45,514 bases of DNA from an uncultured Clostridia bacterium. GTDB taxonomy: Bacteria > Bacillota > Clostridia > TANB77 > CAG-508. Positions 9,204 to 18,105 of the stretch are shown piece by piece. Both the position numbers and the translations under genes were made by a program. Below the pieces are notes generated by a model that saw nothing but the letters and a program-made list of their open reading frames with translations, had not been told where the DNA came from and did no database searches. Location of the stretch: contig CALXLP010000009.1 in NCBI GenBank assembly GCA_944389225.1, positions 1-45,514 of the forward strand, read 5' to 3'. Position 1 is the first letter of the stretch; each line of letters starts with the position of its first letter.

Positions 9204-9233
9204 ACAATAAATTTAATTATTGTATCTCCTCTC
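9204..9233 (-). promoter_or_regulatory. Ribosome-binding site separated from its start by a 7-bp hairpin
   Basis: On the minus strand GAGAGGAGAT (9224-9233) is followed by ACAATAA, a six-base loop and TTATTGT (9204-9223), then nine bases and the GT2 ATG at 9194. Without folding, the Shine-Dalgarno spacing is far too long. If the hairpin forms, the distance shrinks to about 10 bases. Confidence 0.45.
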
Positions 9234-9234
9234 T

Positions 9235-10332
9235 TTAATTAGTAGTTAAATTTCTAGTTAAAAAGTCTATTGATTTTTTTCTTTCTTCTATTAATGTTTT
9301 GTTAACCATATCGTATTGTATTGAGTTATTGATTTCATTATTTTTTGCATCTATTATTTCTCTGTTTTGTAAATGTAATAATTCAACTAAACTTTTTGTT
9401 CTTGAATTTGAATTTCCATTACTATTGTCTAGCTCATAAAAAAAGTTTTTCTTAAAAATTATTGACATTGCTACTCCATGAAAAGAACTTGTTACTACAT
9501 ACTTAGCATTTTCCAAATACCATATAAATTCTCCAACACTTGCTCCTCTTATATTATCCATCCATAATTGATTTTTGTATGAATGATTTAAATATATAAT
9601 CTTACATTTAGTTTCCTTTGCTAGTTTTCTAGCAAACTTCATAAGAGTTGGTGTATCTGACATTTTATACAATAATATAAAATTCTTATTGCAAGTTTTC
9701 TTAGGTTTTTCTACTAAGTTTATGTAGTCTTCTTTCTCCAATAATAATGTTGGATCAAGTACAACCTCAACTTTTTTATTTAAAAGTTTTTCAATCAGTT
9801 CTTTTCCCTGAATCTCTCTTATTGAAATATTTTCCATATTTTCTAAACACTTCTTTGTCTTCTCTATATACCTTGGTGGAATTTGCGAATAACCAAAACT
9901 TGCAGCATATGCAATTTTTCTTTTAGGATCTTTAATAAAATTTAGAAAATATGTTTCATCATTTCCAGATAAATCTAAATTCCAAACTTGATCACTTCCA
10001 ACAATAATTTTATCATATATGTTTAAACAATCTACTATATCATTTTTATAATAACTTTTTTTACTTATTTTCTGAGAATTGCTTTTAAATCTTTCAAATT
10101 GCTCTTTTAATTTTATATTTGTCTTTCTTGTTAAAATAGTTTTTATTAATTCTTTTACATTTTTTATTTCTCTTAATTTTTTGATTCTATATCTATTGGT
10201 TACTGCTTCACATTTATAATCAATTATTTCGACATCATATCCTAAGTCTTGAATCTTTCTTTCTAAAGCATAAGCCTGTAATGCTGCTCCATAATTAGTT
10301 GTATCATGATATGTTAATATTCCTATTTTCAT
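9235..10332 (-). CDS. Polysaccharide pyruvyltransferase-family protein (second copy)
   Basis: This 365-residue protein belongs to the same family as the gene at 5942-7000 but is clearly divergent. It has an N-terminal LTYHDTTNYGAALQAYAL, GSDQVWNLD, AYAASFGYS and VTSSFHGVAMSI, so the SFHG motif is intact here. Such enzymes add pyruvate ketals, and some family members have other or unknown substrates. It is preceded by AGGAGG with a longish spacer of about 13 bases. Two divergent copies in one operon may act on two different sugars of the repeat unit. Confidence 0.87.
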   Translation of the reverse strand: MKIGILTYHDTTNYGAALQAYALERKIQDLGYDVEIIDYKCEAVTNRYRIKKLREIKNVKELIKTILTRKTNIKLKEQFERFKSNSQKISKKSYYKNDIVDCLNIYDKIIVGSDQVWNLDLSGNDETYFLNFIKDPKRKIAYAASFGYSQIPPRYIEKTKKCLENMENISIREIQGKELIEKLLNKKVEVVLDPTLLLEKEDYINLVEKPKKTCNKNFILLYKMSDTPTLMKFARKLAKETKCKIIYLNHSYKNQLWMDNIRGASVGEFIWYLENAKYVVTSSFHGVAMSIIFKKNFFYELDNSNGNSNSRTKSLVELLHLQNREIIDAKNNEINNSIQYDMVNKTLIEERKKSIDFLTRNLTTN

Positions 10333-10427
10333 ATTCCGTTTTATTCCTCCTAATTAAAAAACTAAAATAAACTATTTATAAAGTTTCAATTCATGCTCTC
10401 TTTTTGCCTAAATCTTTTATATGCTTC

Positions 10428-10964
10428 CTATGTTCCTTTGTTGCTCACAATTTTAGCTGGAACTCCTGCAATAGTTACACCATCAGGAAAATCCTTATTT
10501 ACTACTGCATTTGCTCCAATTGCTACATTATCACCTATTTTTATTTTTCCAAATATTTTTGCACCCGGACCAATATAGCAATTGTTCCCGATAATTGGTG
10601 TTTCATTTCTAGTCCCCATTTGAGTTCCTATATTAACACCCGCATTAATCTTACAATTTTTTCCTATTCTAGCATTTCCATTCACAACAATAGTACCTCT
10701 ATGCATTATATTTAAACCTGGTCCAAATGTATTAATAGGAATACTGAAACCATATTTTATACTTTTTCTTTTATACATAATCCTCATAATTATAATCCAA
10801 ACTTTAGATATCAAACCTTTTTTACAATTACTATAATATTCTAATTTTCTCATCAGTTTTTGATATCTAAATAATTCATTGTTATAACATCTTTTCATAT
10901 TAACATTGCATGAAAAAGCATCCATTTCTATATATTTTTTATAATCATCCTTGCTCTTTATCAT
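10428..10964 (-). CDS. Serine-acetyltransferase-like hexapeptide acyltransferase
   Basis: This 178-residue protein has a C-terminal left-handed beta-helix of hexapeptide repeats (about 80-170). They read as NARIGKNCKINAGVNIG, IIGNNCYIGPGAKIFG and KIGDNVAIGANAVV, and end in the family's VTIAGVPAKIV. The layout resembles CysE. Since it sits in a polysaccharide operon and overlaps the Wzy-like gene by 20 bases, sugar O-acetylation is more likely than cysteine biosynthesis. The GAGGAG site lies inside the end of the preceding gene. The acetyl acceptor is unknown. The 95 bases after it show no feature. Confidence 0.82.
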   Translation of the reverse strand: MIKSKDDYKKYIEMDAFSCNVNMKRCYNNELFRYQKLMRKLEYYSNCKKGLISKVWIIIMRIMYKRKSIKYGFSIPINTFGPGLNIMHRGTIVVNGNARIGKNCKINAGVNIGTQMGTRNETPIIGNNCYIGPGAKIFGKIKIGDNVAIGANAVVNKDFPDGVTIAGVPAKIVSNKGT

Positions 10965-12186
10965 TTATTTTTTTCTCCTCATTCATAAACTTTTTATTAT
11001 TTATTACTGATATTGATAAATAATATGGAATTATAATAGAATAATCAAACAATGGATTTCCTGTAAAACCATATACTAAAAATGCTATAAAAAAGAATAT
11101 TGCTAATATCACTCTTTCATCTTTTATTTTTTTTATTATACACATTTTCTGAAATACACTTATATTCATTATTAAAAATATAATTAGACCTATTATTCCT
11201 GTCTCACAAAATAGTTGTAAATAAATATTATGTGCATATGTATTTAATATTTCTTGAGTAAAAAACAATCCATGACCAATAATAGGACTACTTTTTATAT
11301 ATTTCCAAACAATCACATATAAATCAGCTCTACCAGTTGTTATATCTTCTTGTGTAAAAAATCTTTCAAAAATATATGAAGCAGTTTTAAAATATCTTTC
11401 TATCAAAAAGATTAAAATTATGACTATTAATATTATAGGAAATACTTTTTTTATCGTTTTTATAATATTAGATTTTTTGTTTTTATCTTTTATATGTAAA
11501 TACATCAATACAAATAATATCGCAACAAAAACTGCTATCATAACTCCTCTTTTTGATGTTAAAAACAATGCAATCATTCCTAATATAAATAAGCCTATAT
11601 TAATAATTTTATTTCCTTTTTTACAAATCCATTTAGAGAAAATGCATCCGATAAAAACACTTATATATATGGCATTTATACTTTGTATAGGAGTAATTCC
11701 GCAATTTATATGATTATGTTGCATTTCATATACATTATTATTGTAACTAGCTATAGGTAAGATAATTTTATTTATATTCTGTACAAAACCAGGAATAATC
11801 ACATATAATAAAGTCATTAAAACATGTATTCCTGATAATAGTATTATAAAATTCATAATATTTGTCTGATTTTCTTTTAGATTCTCTTTACTCAATAATA
11901 TTATACTTAATGTTAATACCCATATAACAACAATAAATTTGCTAGCATCTGTAATATTATTTGCATTCAAAAAAATTTCTAAAGTTAAAAACATTGGAAA
12001 CAATATAAGAAGTATATCTGTATAATTTATTTCTTTCCTTAATTTACTAAAACCAATACAAAGTATAAATATTCCACCTAATGCAATAATTATTGGTGCT
12101 TGTATTTGATAAATATAATTTGTAAAAAAATAAAATATTAAAAGAAATAAATATATATTAACTATCTTGCTTTTTGCAATTTTCAT
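10945..12186 (-). CDS. Wzy/O-antigen ligase-family polysaccharide polymerase
   Basis: This 413-residue integral membrane protein has about 10-12 helices. Its long extracytoplasmic loops and the motif GHGLFFTQ...YAHNIYLQLFCETG near residue 315 are typical of the Wzy_C/O-antigen ligase superfamily. SKRGVMIAV around residue 208 is another family-like segment. It is predicted to polymerise repeat units on the outer membrane face after the flippase acts. Its ATG follows directly after the stop of the preceding GT4 gene (TAAATG), with AAAGGA upstream. Polymerase rather than ligase is inferred from the surrounding Wzx/Wzz/priming-transferase genes. Confidence 0.85.
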   Translation of the reverse strand: MKIAKSKIVNIYLFLLIFYFFTNYIYQIQAPIIIALGGIFILCIGFSKLRKEINYTDILLILFPMFLTLEIFLNANNITDASKFIVVIWVLTLSIILLSKENLKENQTNIMNFIILLSGIHVLMTLLYVIIPGFVQNINKIILPIASYNNNVYEMQHNHINCGITPIQSINAIYISVFIGCIFSKWICKKGNKIINIGLFILGMIALFLTSKRGVMIAVFVAILFVLMYLHIKDKNKKSNIIKTIKKVFPIILIVIILIFLIERYFKTASYIFERFFTQEDITTGRADLYVIVWKYIKSSPIIGHGLFFTQEILNTYAHNIYLQLFCETGIIGLIIFLIMNISVFQKMCIIKKIKDERVILAIFFFIAFLVYGFTGNPLFDYSIIIPYYLSISVINNKKFMNEEKKINDKEQG

Positions 12187-13374
12187 TTATCCTTTCTCCT
12201 TTGTTATTAATTGATTAAATCTTTTATAGTAAATTTCACTACTATATTCATTAGCATGTTTCAATAAATCTTTTTGCAAATATTGAGGCCTATTTTTGTT
12301 AAAATCTAACATAGCTTTAGTTAAATTTGGTATAATATCATCTTTTTCTATTACAACTGTACTTTTTTTATCTGCAAGTTCTGCCATCCCACCAGAATTT
12401 GTCATAATTACCGGATGTCCTGAGGCTAAATGTTCTATAACTGTTAAAGCAAATGGCTCTTCCCAAATAGATGGAACTATTCCAACATCTGCAATTTTAT
12501 AATATTTATATAATTGTTCATATGGAATATATCCTGTAAAAATAACATCATTTTTAATATCTTTTACAATATTCATCAAACTCCTTATATATTTTTTATG
12601 AATGATATTTTTTGTATTTAAATTGCCAACAATTATTAGTTTTAAATGTTTATCTTCAGGCATATTTTTATATGCTAATAACAATTCTCTTATTCCTTTT
12701 TCTTTAATTATCCTGCCTGTAAATAAAAACACAAAATCATCTTGTTTTATATTTAAATTTTCTCTTAGCTTTTTTACATCTATATCTTTATTAAATTTAT
12801 CTATTTCTATTCCATTATACAATGTATATACTTCTTTATATTCCGAATCAATTTCTTCTACACGTTTTTTTATATATTTACTTAGAGTAAATACCTTTGT
12901 ATATGAATGTAATATTTTATATGCTTTATCAGTATTAATATTTAAAAAATCATTATGCAAATGTAATATTAAATTATTACTAAAATATTTTTTTAAAATC
13001 AATCCATACTCTGCACTATTTTCTACTATAACATAATCATAACTATTATTTTTGATTCCATTTTTCTTTATTCTTTTTGAAACTTTATAAATAAACTGAT
13101 TTCCAATATAAATCCCAGGAATTCTATTAATTAAAAATCTTATTACTCTTCCTATTTTATATTTCATACTATTCGTATCAATAAATTCAAATTCACACAT
13201 TTTGTATACTTTTGCCATATTTTTTGATTTATCATCATATGGTGTAAATATAGTTATTTTATGTTGCTTACCTTTCTCATTCGAATCAATTATTGTTTGT
13301 ATTAGCGTTTCTACAGCTCCTCCTTGAGATGTTGGAATTGGCAAATCACCATTTGAAATAATTAACAACTTCAT
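12187..13374 (-). CDS. GT4-family glycosyltransferase
   Basis: This 395-residue GT-B-fold retaining glycosyltransferase has an N-terminal acceptor-side glycine-rich loop (SQGGAVETL, about 17-25). The C-terminal nucleotide-sugar domain has FLFTGRIIKEKGI and the E-x7-E-type motif in VPSIWEEPFALTVIEHLASG. The second half of the motif is EEPFALTVIE rather than the EGxP form of its neighbours, so its donor specificity may differ. It overlaps the preceding GT4 gene by four bases. It adds one sugar of the repeat unit at the cytoplasmic face. Confidence 0.88.
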   Translation of the reverse strand: MKLLIISNGDLPIPTSQGGAVETLIQTIIDSNEKGKQHKITIFTPYDDKSKNMAKVYKMCEFEFIDTNSMKYKIGRVIRFLINRIPGIYIGNQFIYKVSKRIKKNGIKNNSYDYVIVENSAEYGLILKKYFSNNLILHLHNDFLNINTDKAYKILHSYTKVFTLSKYIKKRVEEIDSEYKEVYTLYNGIEIDKFNKDIDVKKLRENLNIKQDDFVFLFTGRIIKEKGIRELLLAYKNMPEDKHLKLIIVGNLNTKNIIHKKYIRSLMNIVKDIKNDVIFTGYIPYEQLYKYYKIADVGIVPSIWEEPFALTVIEHLASGHPVIMTNSGGMAELADKKSTVVIEKDDIIPNLTKAMLDFNKNRPQYLQKDLLKHANEYSSEIYYKRFNQLITKEKG

Positions 13375-14465
13375 TTCTTTTCCTCCAGCATTTTTTTATA
13401 CAAATTGTCTAGTCTCTTTGCTTCTATTTTTATATCATAACCATTTTCTCTTATTTCTTCTTTATAATTCTTACGTTCATAACTACTTTTCAAATCTAAA
13501 ATTTTCTTTACCCAAACTGATTTATCTACTATCGGCAGATATTCAATAATTGGTGTTATCTTTACTTCACTAGTAACATTGTCAGAAACAATCGTTTTTA
13601 ATCCTGATGTTTGTGCTTCAATACATACTAATGGTAATCCCTCTTTCAAACTTGGTAATAGAAAAAGATCTGCACACTGATATATTTTCTCTATATCATC
13701 ACATGTCCCCAAGAAATAAACTTTATCTTCTAATTTACATTCAATAACTTTCTGTTTTAACTGTTGTTCTAGCTCTCCAACCCCTATTATTAATAACTTT
13801 ACATTGTAATTATAATTCATTAGTTGCTTCATAATTTCTATTAAGAACATTTGATTCTTCTGCTCAGTTAATCTCCCTATATTACATAATACTAATTCAT
13901 TATTAATATCTAATTGTTTTCTTGTTTGTTCTCTCATTTTTTGATTATACTCAAATTTTTCTAAATTAATAGCATTCTTTAAAAGAATAACATCATTCAT
14001 ACTCTTATTAAATAAAGTTTTAGCCGCTTCTATGCCACAAGCAAATTTATGAGTTGTAAAAATTATTGCTAATTTACAATATATTTTATCCATTAAATTC
14101 ATATCTTTTATTGCTAAATGTGAATGACTTATTCTTACTTTTATTCCTACTAACCATCCTAACATCAAAGGAAATAAATTTGTAACAGTCATATGTGTAT
14201 GTAATATATCAAAATTGTTACTTTTCAAAATATGATATATTTCTTTTATATTTTTTATTAATGATTCTTTTTTTCTTGTTACTATATGTACTTTAAACCC
14301 TAAATTTTCAAATTTCTTTATGCATTTGTCATCATTATTTCCTTGTGTTACAATATGTAAATCATACTTTGATATATCCATGTTAGAAAAATAATTTAAT
14401 ATTACAGATTCAACTCCACCATTATTCATTCCATTTACAAAATGAACTATTTTAATTTTTTTCAC
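13371..14465 (-). CDS. GT4-family glycosyltransferase (EpsF-like)
   Basis: This is a 364-residue GT-B glycosyltransferase. The N-terminal motif NGMNNGGVESVILNYF and the C-terminal NIGRLTEQKNQ and LPSLKEGLPLVCIEAQTSG are typical of the EpsF-like GT4 subgroup. It overlaps the preceding gene, a relative with the same layout, by 14 bases. Together with the next entry it appears to be a diverged duplicate pair. It is cytoplasmic or membrane-associated; donor and linkage are unknown. Confidence 0.88.
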   Translation of the reverse strand: MKKIKIVHFVNGMNNGGVESVILNYFSNMDISKYDLHIVTQGNNDDKCIKKFENLGFKVHIVTRKKESLIKNIKEIYHILKSNNFDILHTHMTVTNLFPLMLGWLVGIKVRISHSHLAIKDMNLMDKIYCKLAIIFTTHKFACGIEAAKTLFNKSMNDVILLKNAINLEKFEYNQKMREQTRKQLDINNELVLCNIGRLTEQKNQMFLIEIMKQLMNYNYNVKLLIIGVGELEQQLKQKVIECKLEDKVYFLGTCDDIEKIYQCADLFLLPSLKEGLPLVCIEAQTSGLKTIVSDNVTSEVKITPIIEYLPIVDKSVWVKKILDLKSSYERKNYKEEIRENGYDIKIEAKRLDNLYKKMLEEKK

Positions 14466-15591
14466 TATCTTTCACCAAGCCTTCATATATTTTTTGTAAT
14501 TTTAAAGCTTCTTCTTTTATATTATAGCCTTTATCTGTTATTTCTTTTATTGAATCTTTCCTTTTGAATTTTTTCAAATCTTCTAAAATTTTGTTAGCCC
14601 AATCTTTTGAAGTTTTCTTTAAAGATATATAATCAGTTTCATCCAATATTTTTACTTCATTTGTAATAGTATCTGATAATTCACACAATAGTCCAGAAGC
14701 TTGAGCTTCGATAACAACTGTTGGAGCACCTTCATATATACTTGGTAACACAAAAACATCCGATGCTTGTAGTAAAGATTCTACATCATCTCTTATTCCT
14801 AAAAACCTGACACTATTTGACAAATTAAAGTCTTTTACTTTGTTTTGTACTCTCTCTTTTAATACTCCATCTCCAATTAATAACAATATGGTCTTATTTT
14901 CTATTTCATGAATTTCCTTAAAAATTTCTATTAATTTTGTATGGTTTTTCTGTTTGTTAAATCTTCCTACATGTGTTATAACAATATTGTTATCTAACTC
15001 TAAATCTTGCCTATATTGATTTCTTATATCTAAGTTATATTGAAATTTCTGTACATCTATAGCATTATGAATTATTGTAAATCTATTACTATTCATAACC
15101 TTTTTTGAAAAAAACCATTTAGCAGCCTTTTCTGAACAAGCAAAAAAATCACTTGCAAAGAAAGTAATAAAGTGTTTATTGATAAAGTGCACTAAACTTT
15201 TTATCATTCCCTTATCATTAGACGCATTATGTGCGTGTGCTATAACTCTTTTAGCATTACTATTTTTCGCACAAATAAGTGGCAACAGAAAAACTGCCGA
15301 GTTCATGTTATAATGAATAATATCATAATCTCCATCATTAATAATTTTTTTTAGTTGCTCATAACTTTTAAAAGGATGTTTTCTATAATCATCTATGTTA
15401 TATACTTGTCCTATTTTTAAAAGTTCTTTATAAAATGTTTGTTTTTTTGTATCCTCAAAAATATTAATAAAATCAAATGTTATTCTTTCTTTATTAATAT
15501 TCTGACCATAATTTATTAAAAACTGTTCTATTCCACCTAAAGCATATGCTAACCCTATCTGTAATACTTTAATCACTTTTTCTTTCCTCAT
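14452..15591 (-). CDS. GT4-family glycosyltransferase (EpsF-like paralogue)
   Basis: This 379-residue protein is homologous to the gene at 13371-14465. It has LAYALGGIEQFLINYG at the N-terminus, then HVGRFNKQKNH and LPSIYEGAPTVVIEAQASG. The matching EAQxSG ending in both, not seen in the other two GT4 genes, supports a duplication. The ribosome-binding site is weak: AGGTAG, about 14 bases upstream and overlapping the previous stop. It may therefore be translated less efficiently or through coupling. Confidence 0.87.
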   Translation of the reverse strand: MRKEKVIKVLQIGLAYALGGIEQFLINYGQNINKERITFDFINIFEDTKKQTFYKELLKIGQVYNIDDYRKHPFKSYEQLKKIINDGDYDIIHYNMNSAVFLLPLICAKNSNAKRVIAHAHNASNDKGMIKSLVHFINKHFITFFASDFFACSEKAAKWFFSKKVMNSNRFTIIHNAIDVQKFQYNLDIRNQYRQDLELDNNIVITHVGRFNKQKNHTKLIEIFKEIHEIENKTILLLIGDGVLKERVQNKVKDFNLSNSVRFLGIRDDVESLLQASDVFVLPSIYEGAPTVVIEAQASGLLCELSDTITNEVKILDETDYISLKKTSKDWANKILEDLKKFKRKDSIKEITDKGYNIKEEALKLQKIYEGLVKDSEKN

Positions 15592-15603
15592 TTCAAGATA
15601 ATA

Positions 15604-16137
15604 CTACCTATATTTTTTCTCATATAAATTATTCTTATTTATAATTACTGTATTTTCTGGTACACTTTTAGTTACAACAGTACCTGCTCCAATAATACAA
15701 TTTTCTCCTATTGTTACACCTTTTAATATAATAACATTACAACCAATCCAAACATTATCCCCAATATTAATCTCATCAGAACAATACTTATTTATGTCAT
15801 TTTTATAATCATGGTCATTGTCATATATAGAAACATTGTTTCCTATCATCACATTATTTCCTATTATTATTTTTGCTCTAGAACTAATCTGACAATTATC
15901 ATTAATAAAACAATTATTTCCTATCTGTATTTTTGAATTATCATAACTTCTAACTGATATATTATTTCTCATTCTAACGGCTTTTCCTATTTCAACATTA
16001 CTTCCTTTTTTTATATAAAAATCTGTACTAAAATTTATTTTTGGAATCCCATGTATTATGATTCTTTCATAATAAACTAATTTGTATAATAAAATTTTTA
16101 CAACTCCTATTATTAAATTAAAATAATCAAAAAACAT
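15604..16137 (-). CDS. Hexapeptide-repeat acyltransferase (WcaF/maltose acetyltransferase-like)
   Basis: This 177-residue protein is almost wholly left-handed beta-helix. It has repeats such as IQIGNNCFINDNCQIS and IIIGNNVMIGNNVSI, the conserved H-D (YDNDHDY), and INIGDNVWIGCNVIILKGVTIG. It ends GAGTVVTKSVPENTV, as in WcaF/Maa-type O-acetyltransferases. A short hydrophobic N-terminus (FFDYFNLIIGVVKILLYKL) could bind the membrane. It is followed immediately by its operon neighbours. O-acetylation of a repeat-unit sugar is inferred. Confidence 0.85.
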   Translation of the reverse strand: MFFDYFNLIIGVVKILLYKLVYYERIIIHGIPKINFSTDFYIKKGSNVEIGKAVRMRNNISVRSYDNSKIQIGNNCFINDNCQISSRAKIIIGNNVMIGNNVSIYDNDHDYKNDINKYCSDEINIGDNVWIGCNVIILKGVTIGENCIIGAGTVVTKSVPENTVIINKNNLYEKKYR

Positions 16138-17268
16138 TTACCCCATCCTTTCAATAATAGTTTTATGATTATTAACAACAGTTCTTATATCATATTTTTT
16201 CATTATTAATTTATATCTCTCACCTATTATACTGTATTTTGTTTCTCTTTTTAATATTTTTTCTATTGCATATTTTAACTTTTCTGGTGATTCTTTGGGT
16301 ATTAATATTCCATTAACTTCATTTTCTATAATATCTTTTATTCCTCCTACATTTGTTGCAATAATCGGTTTATCACAAGCCATATATTCTATAAGAACTA
16401 ATCCGAATCCTTCCCATTTTGAAGGAAGAACTGCAATGTCAAATGCAGGAATATATTGTTCTACATTATTTACCCAACCTGTAATAATAATCTTATCTAA
16501 TATATTTTTCTCTTTTGCATATTGTTTTACATTCTTCTCTAATTCTCCTGAACCTACATACATTAACCTTGTATTCTTGTTTTCTTTATATACTAATTCA
16601 AATGCTTTTATCATTGTCATCGGATCTTTTTGTTCTGTTAATCTTCCAACAACTCCAATTACAATTTCATTGTTCTCAATATGATACTTTTTTCGAGTTT
16701 CTTCCCTATATTTATCATTATTTTCAAACTTTGTAAAGTCTATTCCATTTTCTATTATGCACATTTTCTTTTTTGGTGCTATTTTATATTTCAAAGCTGA
16801 TTCATACTCACTTTTAGAAATATTAATAATTTTATCTGTTTTTATGGCTAAGATTTTTTCTATTAGAGCAAAGATTTTTCTTTTCTTATCACTTATTTGT
16901 GCATTAAAATACCATCCATGTGCATTATATAATATTTTTGTTTTAAAATTAAAAGCTAGAGCAATTCTACCAATCGCTCCAGCTTTACTGCTGTGCAAAT
17001 ATACTATATCTGGCTTTATTTGCTTTAATATTTTTCTTACTTTTAATATTGCTTTTATATCATTTTTTAATTCTACTTCTCTTACCATTGGAACAATATA
17101 TATGTTACTTGTATATGGTTTAAATCTATCTAATTGTCCTTTATAATCTTGCGAAATAACCATTATATGTTCATAATTATCATCTTTAAAATTTTTAAGA
17201 AACATATATAAATATTCTGCAACACCGCCTGCTGATTGTGCAATATGTACTATTGTTTTCTTAGCCAT
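16138..17268 (-). CDS. GT4-family glycosyltransferase, probably first after priming
   Basis: This 376-residue GT-B enzyme has HIAQSAGGVAEYLYMFL (about 8-24), YLHSSKAGAIGR and NAHGWYF. In the second half it has GVVGRLTEQKDPMTM and LPSKWEGFGLVLIEYMACDKP. These are features of GT4 enzymes that often follow the priming transferase. It overlaps the priming-transferase gene by one base (TAATG) and has GGGAG eight bases upstream. By gene order it may add the second sugar to the undecaprenyl-linked primer; this is an inference. Confidence 0.88.
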   Translation of the reverse strand: MAKKTIVHIAQSAGGVAEYLYMFLKNFKDDNYEHIMVISQDYKGQLDRFKPYTSNIYIVPMVREVELKNDIKAILKVRKILKQIKPDIVYLHSSKAGAIGRIALAFNFKTKILYNAHGWYFNAQISDKKRKIFALIEKILAIKTDKIINISKSEYESALKYKIAPKKKMCIIENGIDFTKFENNDKYREETRKKYHIENNEIVIGVVGRLTEQKDPMTMIKAFELVYKENKNTRLMYVGSGELEKNVKQYAKEKNILDKIIITGWVNNVEQYIPAFDIAVLPSKWEGFGLVLIEYMACDKPIIATNVGGIKDIIENEVNGILIPKESPEKLKYAIEKILKRETKYSIIGERYKLIMKKYDIRTVVNNHKTIIERMG

Positions 17269-17981
17269 TATATAGCTCCCTCTTTTTTTATTACATTTTC
17301 TACTGTTTTATACATTAATTTAATATCCATTTTTAATGTATGATTATAATAATATTCCATATCCATTGTTAATCTATCTGTAAAAGTTGTATTGCTTCTT
17401 CCTCTTGTTTGCCATAAACCTGTAATACCTGGTTTACAAGATGTTATGTATTTAAAAAAACCATTGATTTCTTCTTTTTCTCTTAATAAGTATGGACGTG
17501 GTCCTACTAAACTCATGTCTCCTTTTAATACATTAATAAATTGTGGAAATTCATCTAAGCTTGTCTTTCTTAATATTTTTCCAATCTTGGTAATTCTTGG
17601 ATCATTCTTTAGTTTTTTATACTTTTTATATTCTTCTCTTGCTTCTTCATTTTCTTCTAAGTATTCTTTTAATTTTTCATCTGCCCCTACTACCATTGAG
17701 CGGAACTTATACATTTTAAATGTTTTTCCACCTTGTCCAATTCTTTCATGTGCATAAAATATTGGTCCATCATCCTTTGATATTTTATTTGCTATCCATA
17801 CACCGATGGTTAGTGGTATTAAAACTAATAAACCGCAAAAACCACCTAAAATATCTAGAAGTCTTTTTAATATTTTTTCTATTTTTAAAACTGCTCTACT
17901 TCTATCGATATGTTTAGGTATTAGTGCTAAATTTTCTATATTATCATGTTCTAATGACAATACATCATTTCTAACATCCAT
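17268..17981 (-). CDS. Priming sugar-phosphate transferase (undecaprenyl-phosphate, WbaP/EpsL C-domain type)
   Basis: This 237-residue initiating phosphoglycosyltransferase transfers a sugar-1-phosphate to undecaprenyl phosphate. One membrane helix or re-entrant segment (about 41-66, LLDILGGFCGLLVLIPLTIG) precedes the catalytic core. The core includes GPIFYAHERIGQGGKTFKM, YKFRSM, KTSLDEFPQFINVLKGDMSLVGPRPYL and KPGITGLWQ. It has only the catalytic region and lacks the long N-terminal domain of WbaP. It is the first gene of the polysaccharide operon, 58 bases below a strong promoter, and its ATG follows AGGGGG. The sugar (Glc, Gal or an N-acetylated sugar) cannot be told. Confidence 0.9.
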   Translation of the reverse strand: MDVRNDVLSLEHDNIENLALIPKHIDRSRAVLKIEKILKRLLDILGGFCGLLVLIPLTIGVWIANKISKDDGPIFYAHERIGQGGKTFKMYKFRSMVVGADEKLKEYLEENEEAREEYKKYKKLKNDPRITKIGKILRKTSLDEFPQFINVLKGDMSLVGPRPYLLREKEEINGFFKYITSCKPGITGLWQTRGRSNTTFTDRLTMDMEYYYNHTLKMDIKLMYKTVENVIKKEGAI

Positions 17982-18005
17982 CTTTTATTTTTCCCCCTAT
18001 TTTTT

Positions 18006-18056
18006 TATTTGGTATATTTTTCATTTTTCTACATATATATTATACTATACCAAATA
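18006..18056. repeat. 11-bp inverted repeat flanking the polysaccharide promoter -10 and start site
   Basis: TATTTGGTATA (18006-18016) and its exact reverse complement TATACCAAATA (18046-18056) are 29 bases apart. One arm lies in the -35/-10 spacer and the other in the 5' leader. Only one arm would be in the RNA, so a pair of protein-binding half-sites is more likely than an RNA hairpin. Confidence 0.55.
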
Positions 18057-18067
18057 TTCCCTTTCAA
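18039..18067 (-). promoter_or_regulatory. Promoter of the polysaccharide operon
   Basis: On the minus strand TTGAAA (18062-18067) and a perfect TATAAT (18039-18044) are spaced by 17 bases. The likely transcription start is near 18032, about 50 bases before the priming-transferase ATG. It is flanked by the inverted repeat described separately. Confidence 0.78.
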
Positions 18068-18105
18068 TAGCTTTTATATGACACTTTTCGTCATTATTGT
18101 AATAT

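Noticed and set aside
10428-10964. cysE (serine acetyltransferase for cysteine synthesis)
   Set aside because: The fold is similar, but the operon is for polysaccharide synthesis and no cysteine genes are adjacent.
12602-13036. Plus-strand reading frame of 144 codons
   Set aside because: It lies wholly antisense to a well-supported glycosyltransferase gene and lacks a ribosome-binding site; it is a composition artefact. The same holds for other plus-strand frames inside 231-19000 and 31571-44537.
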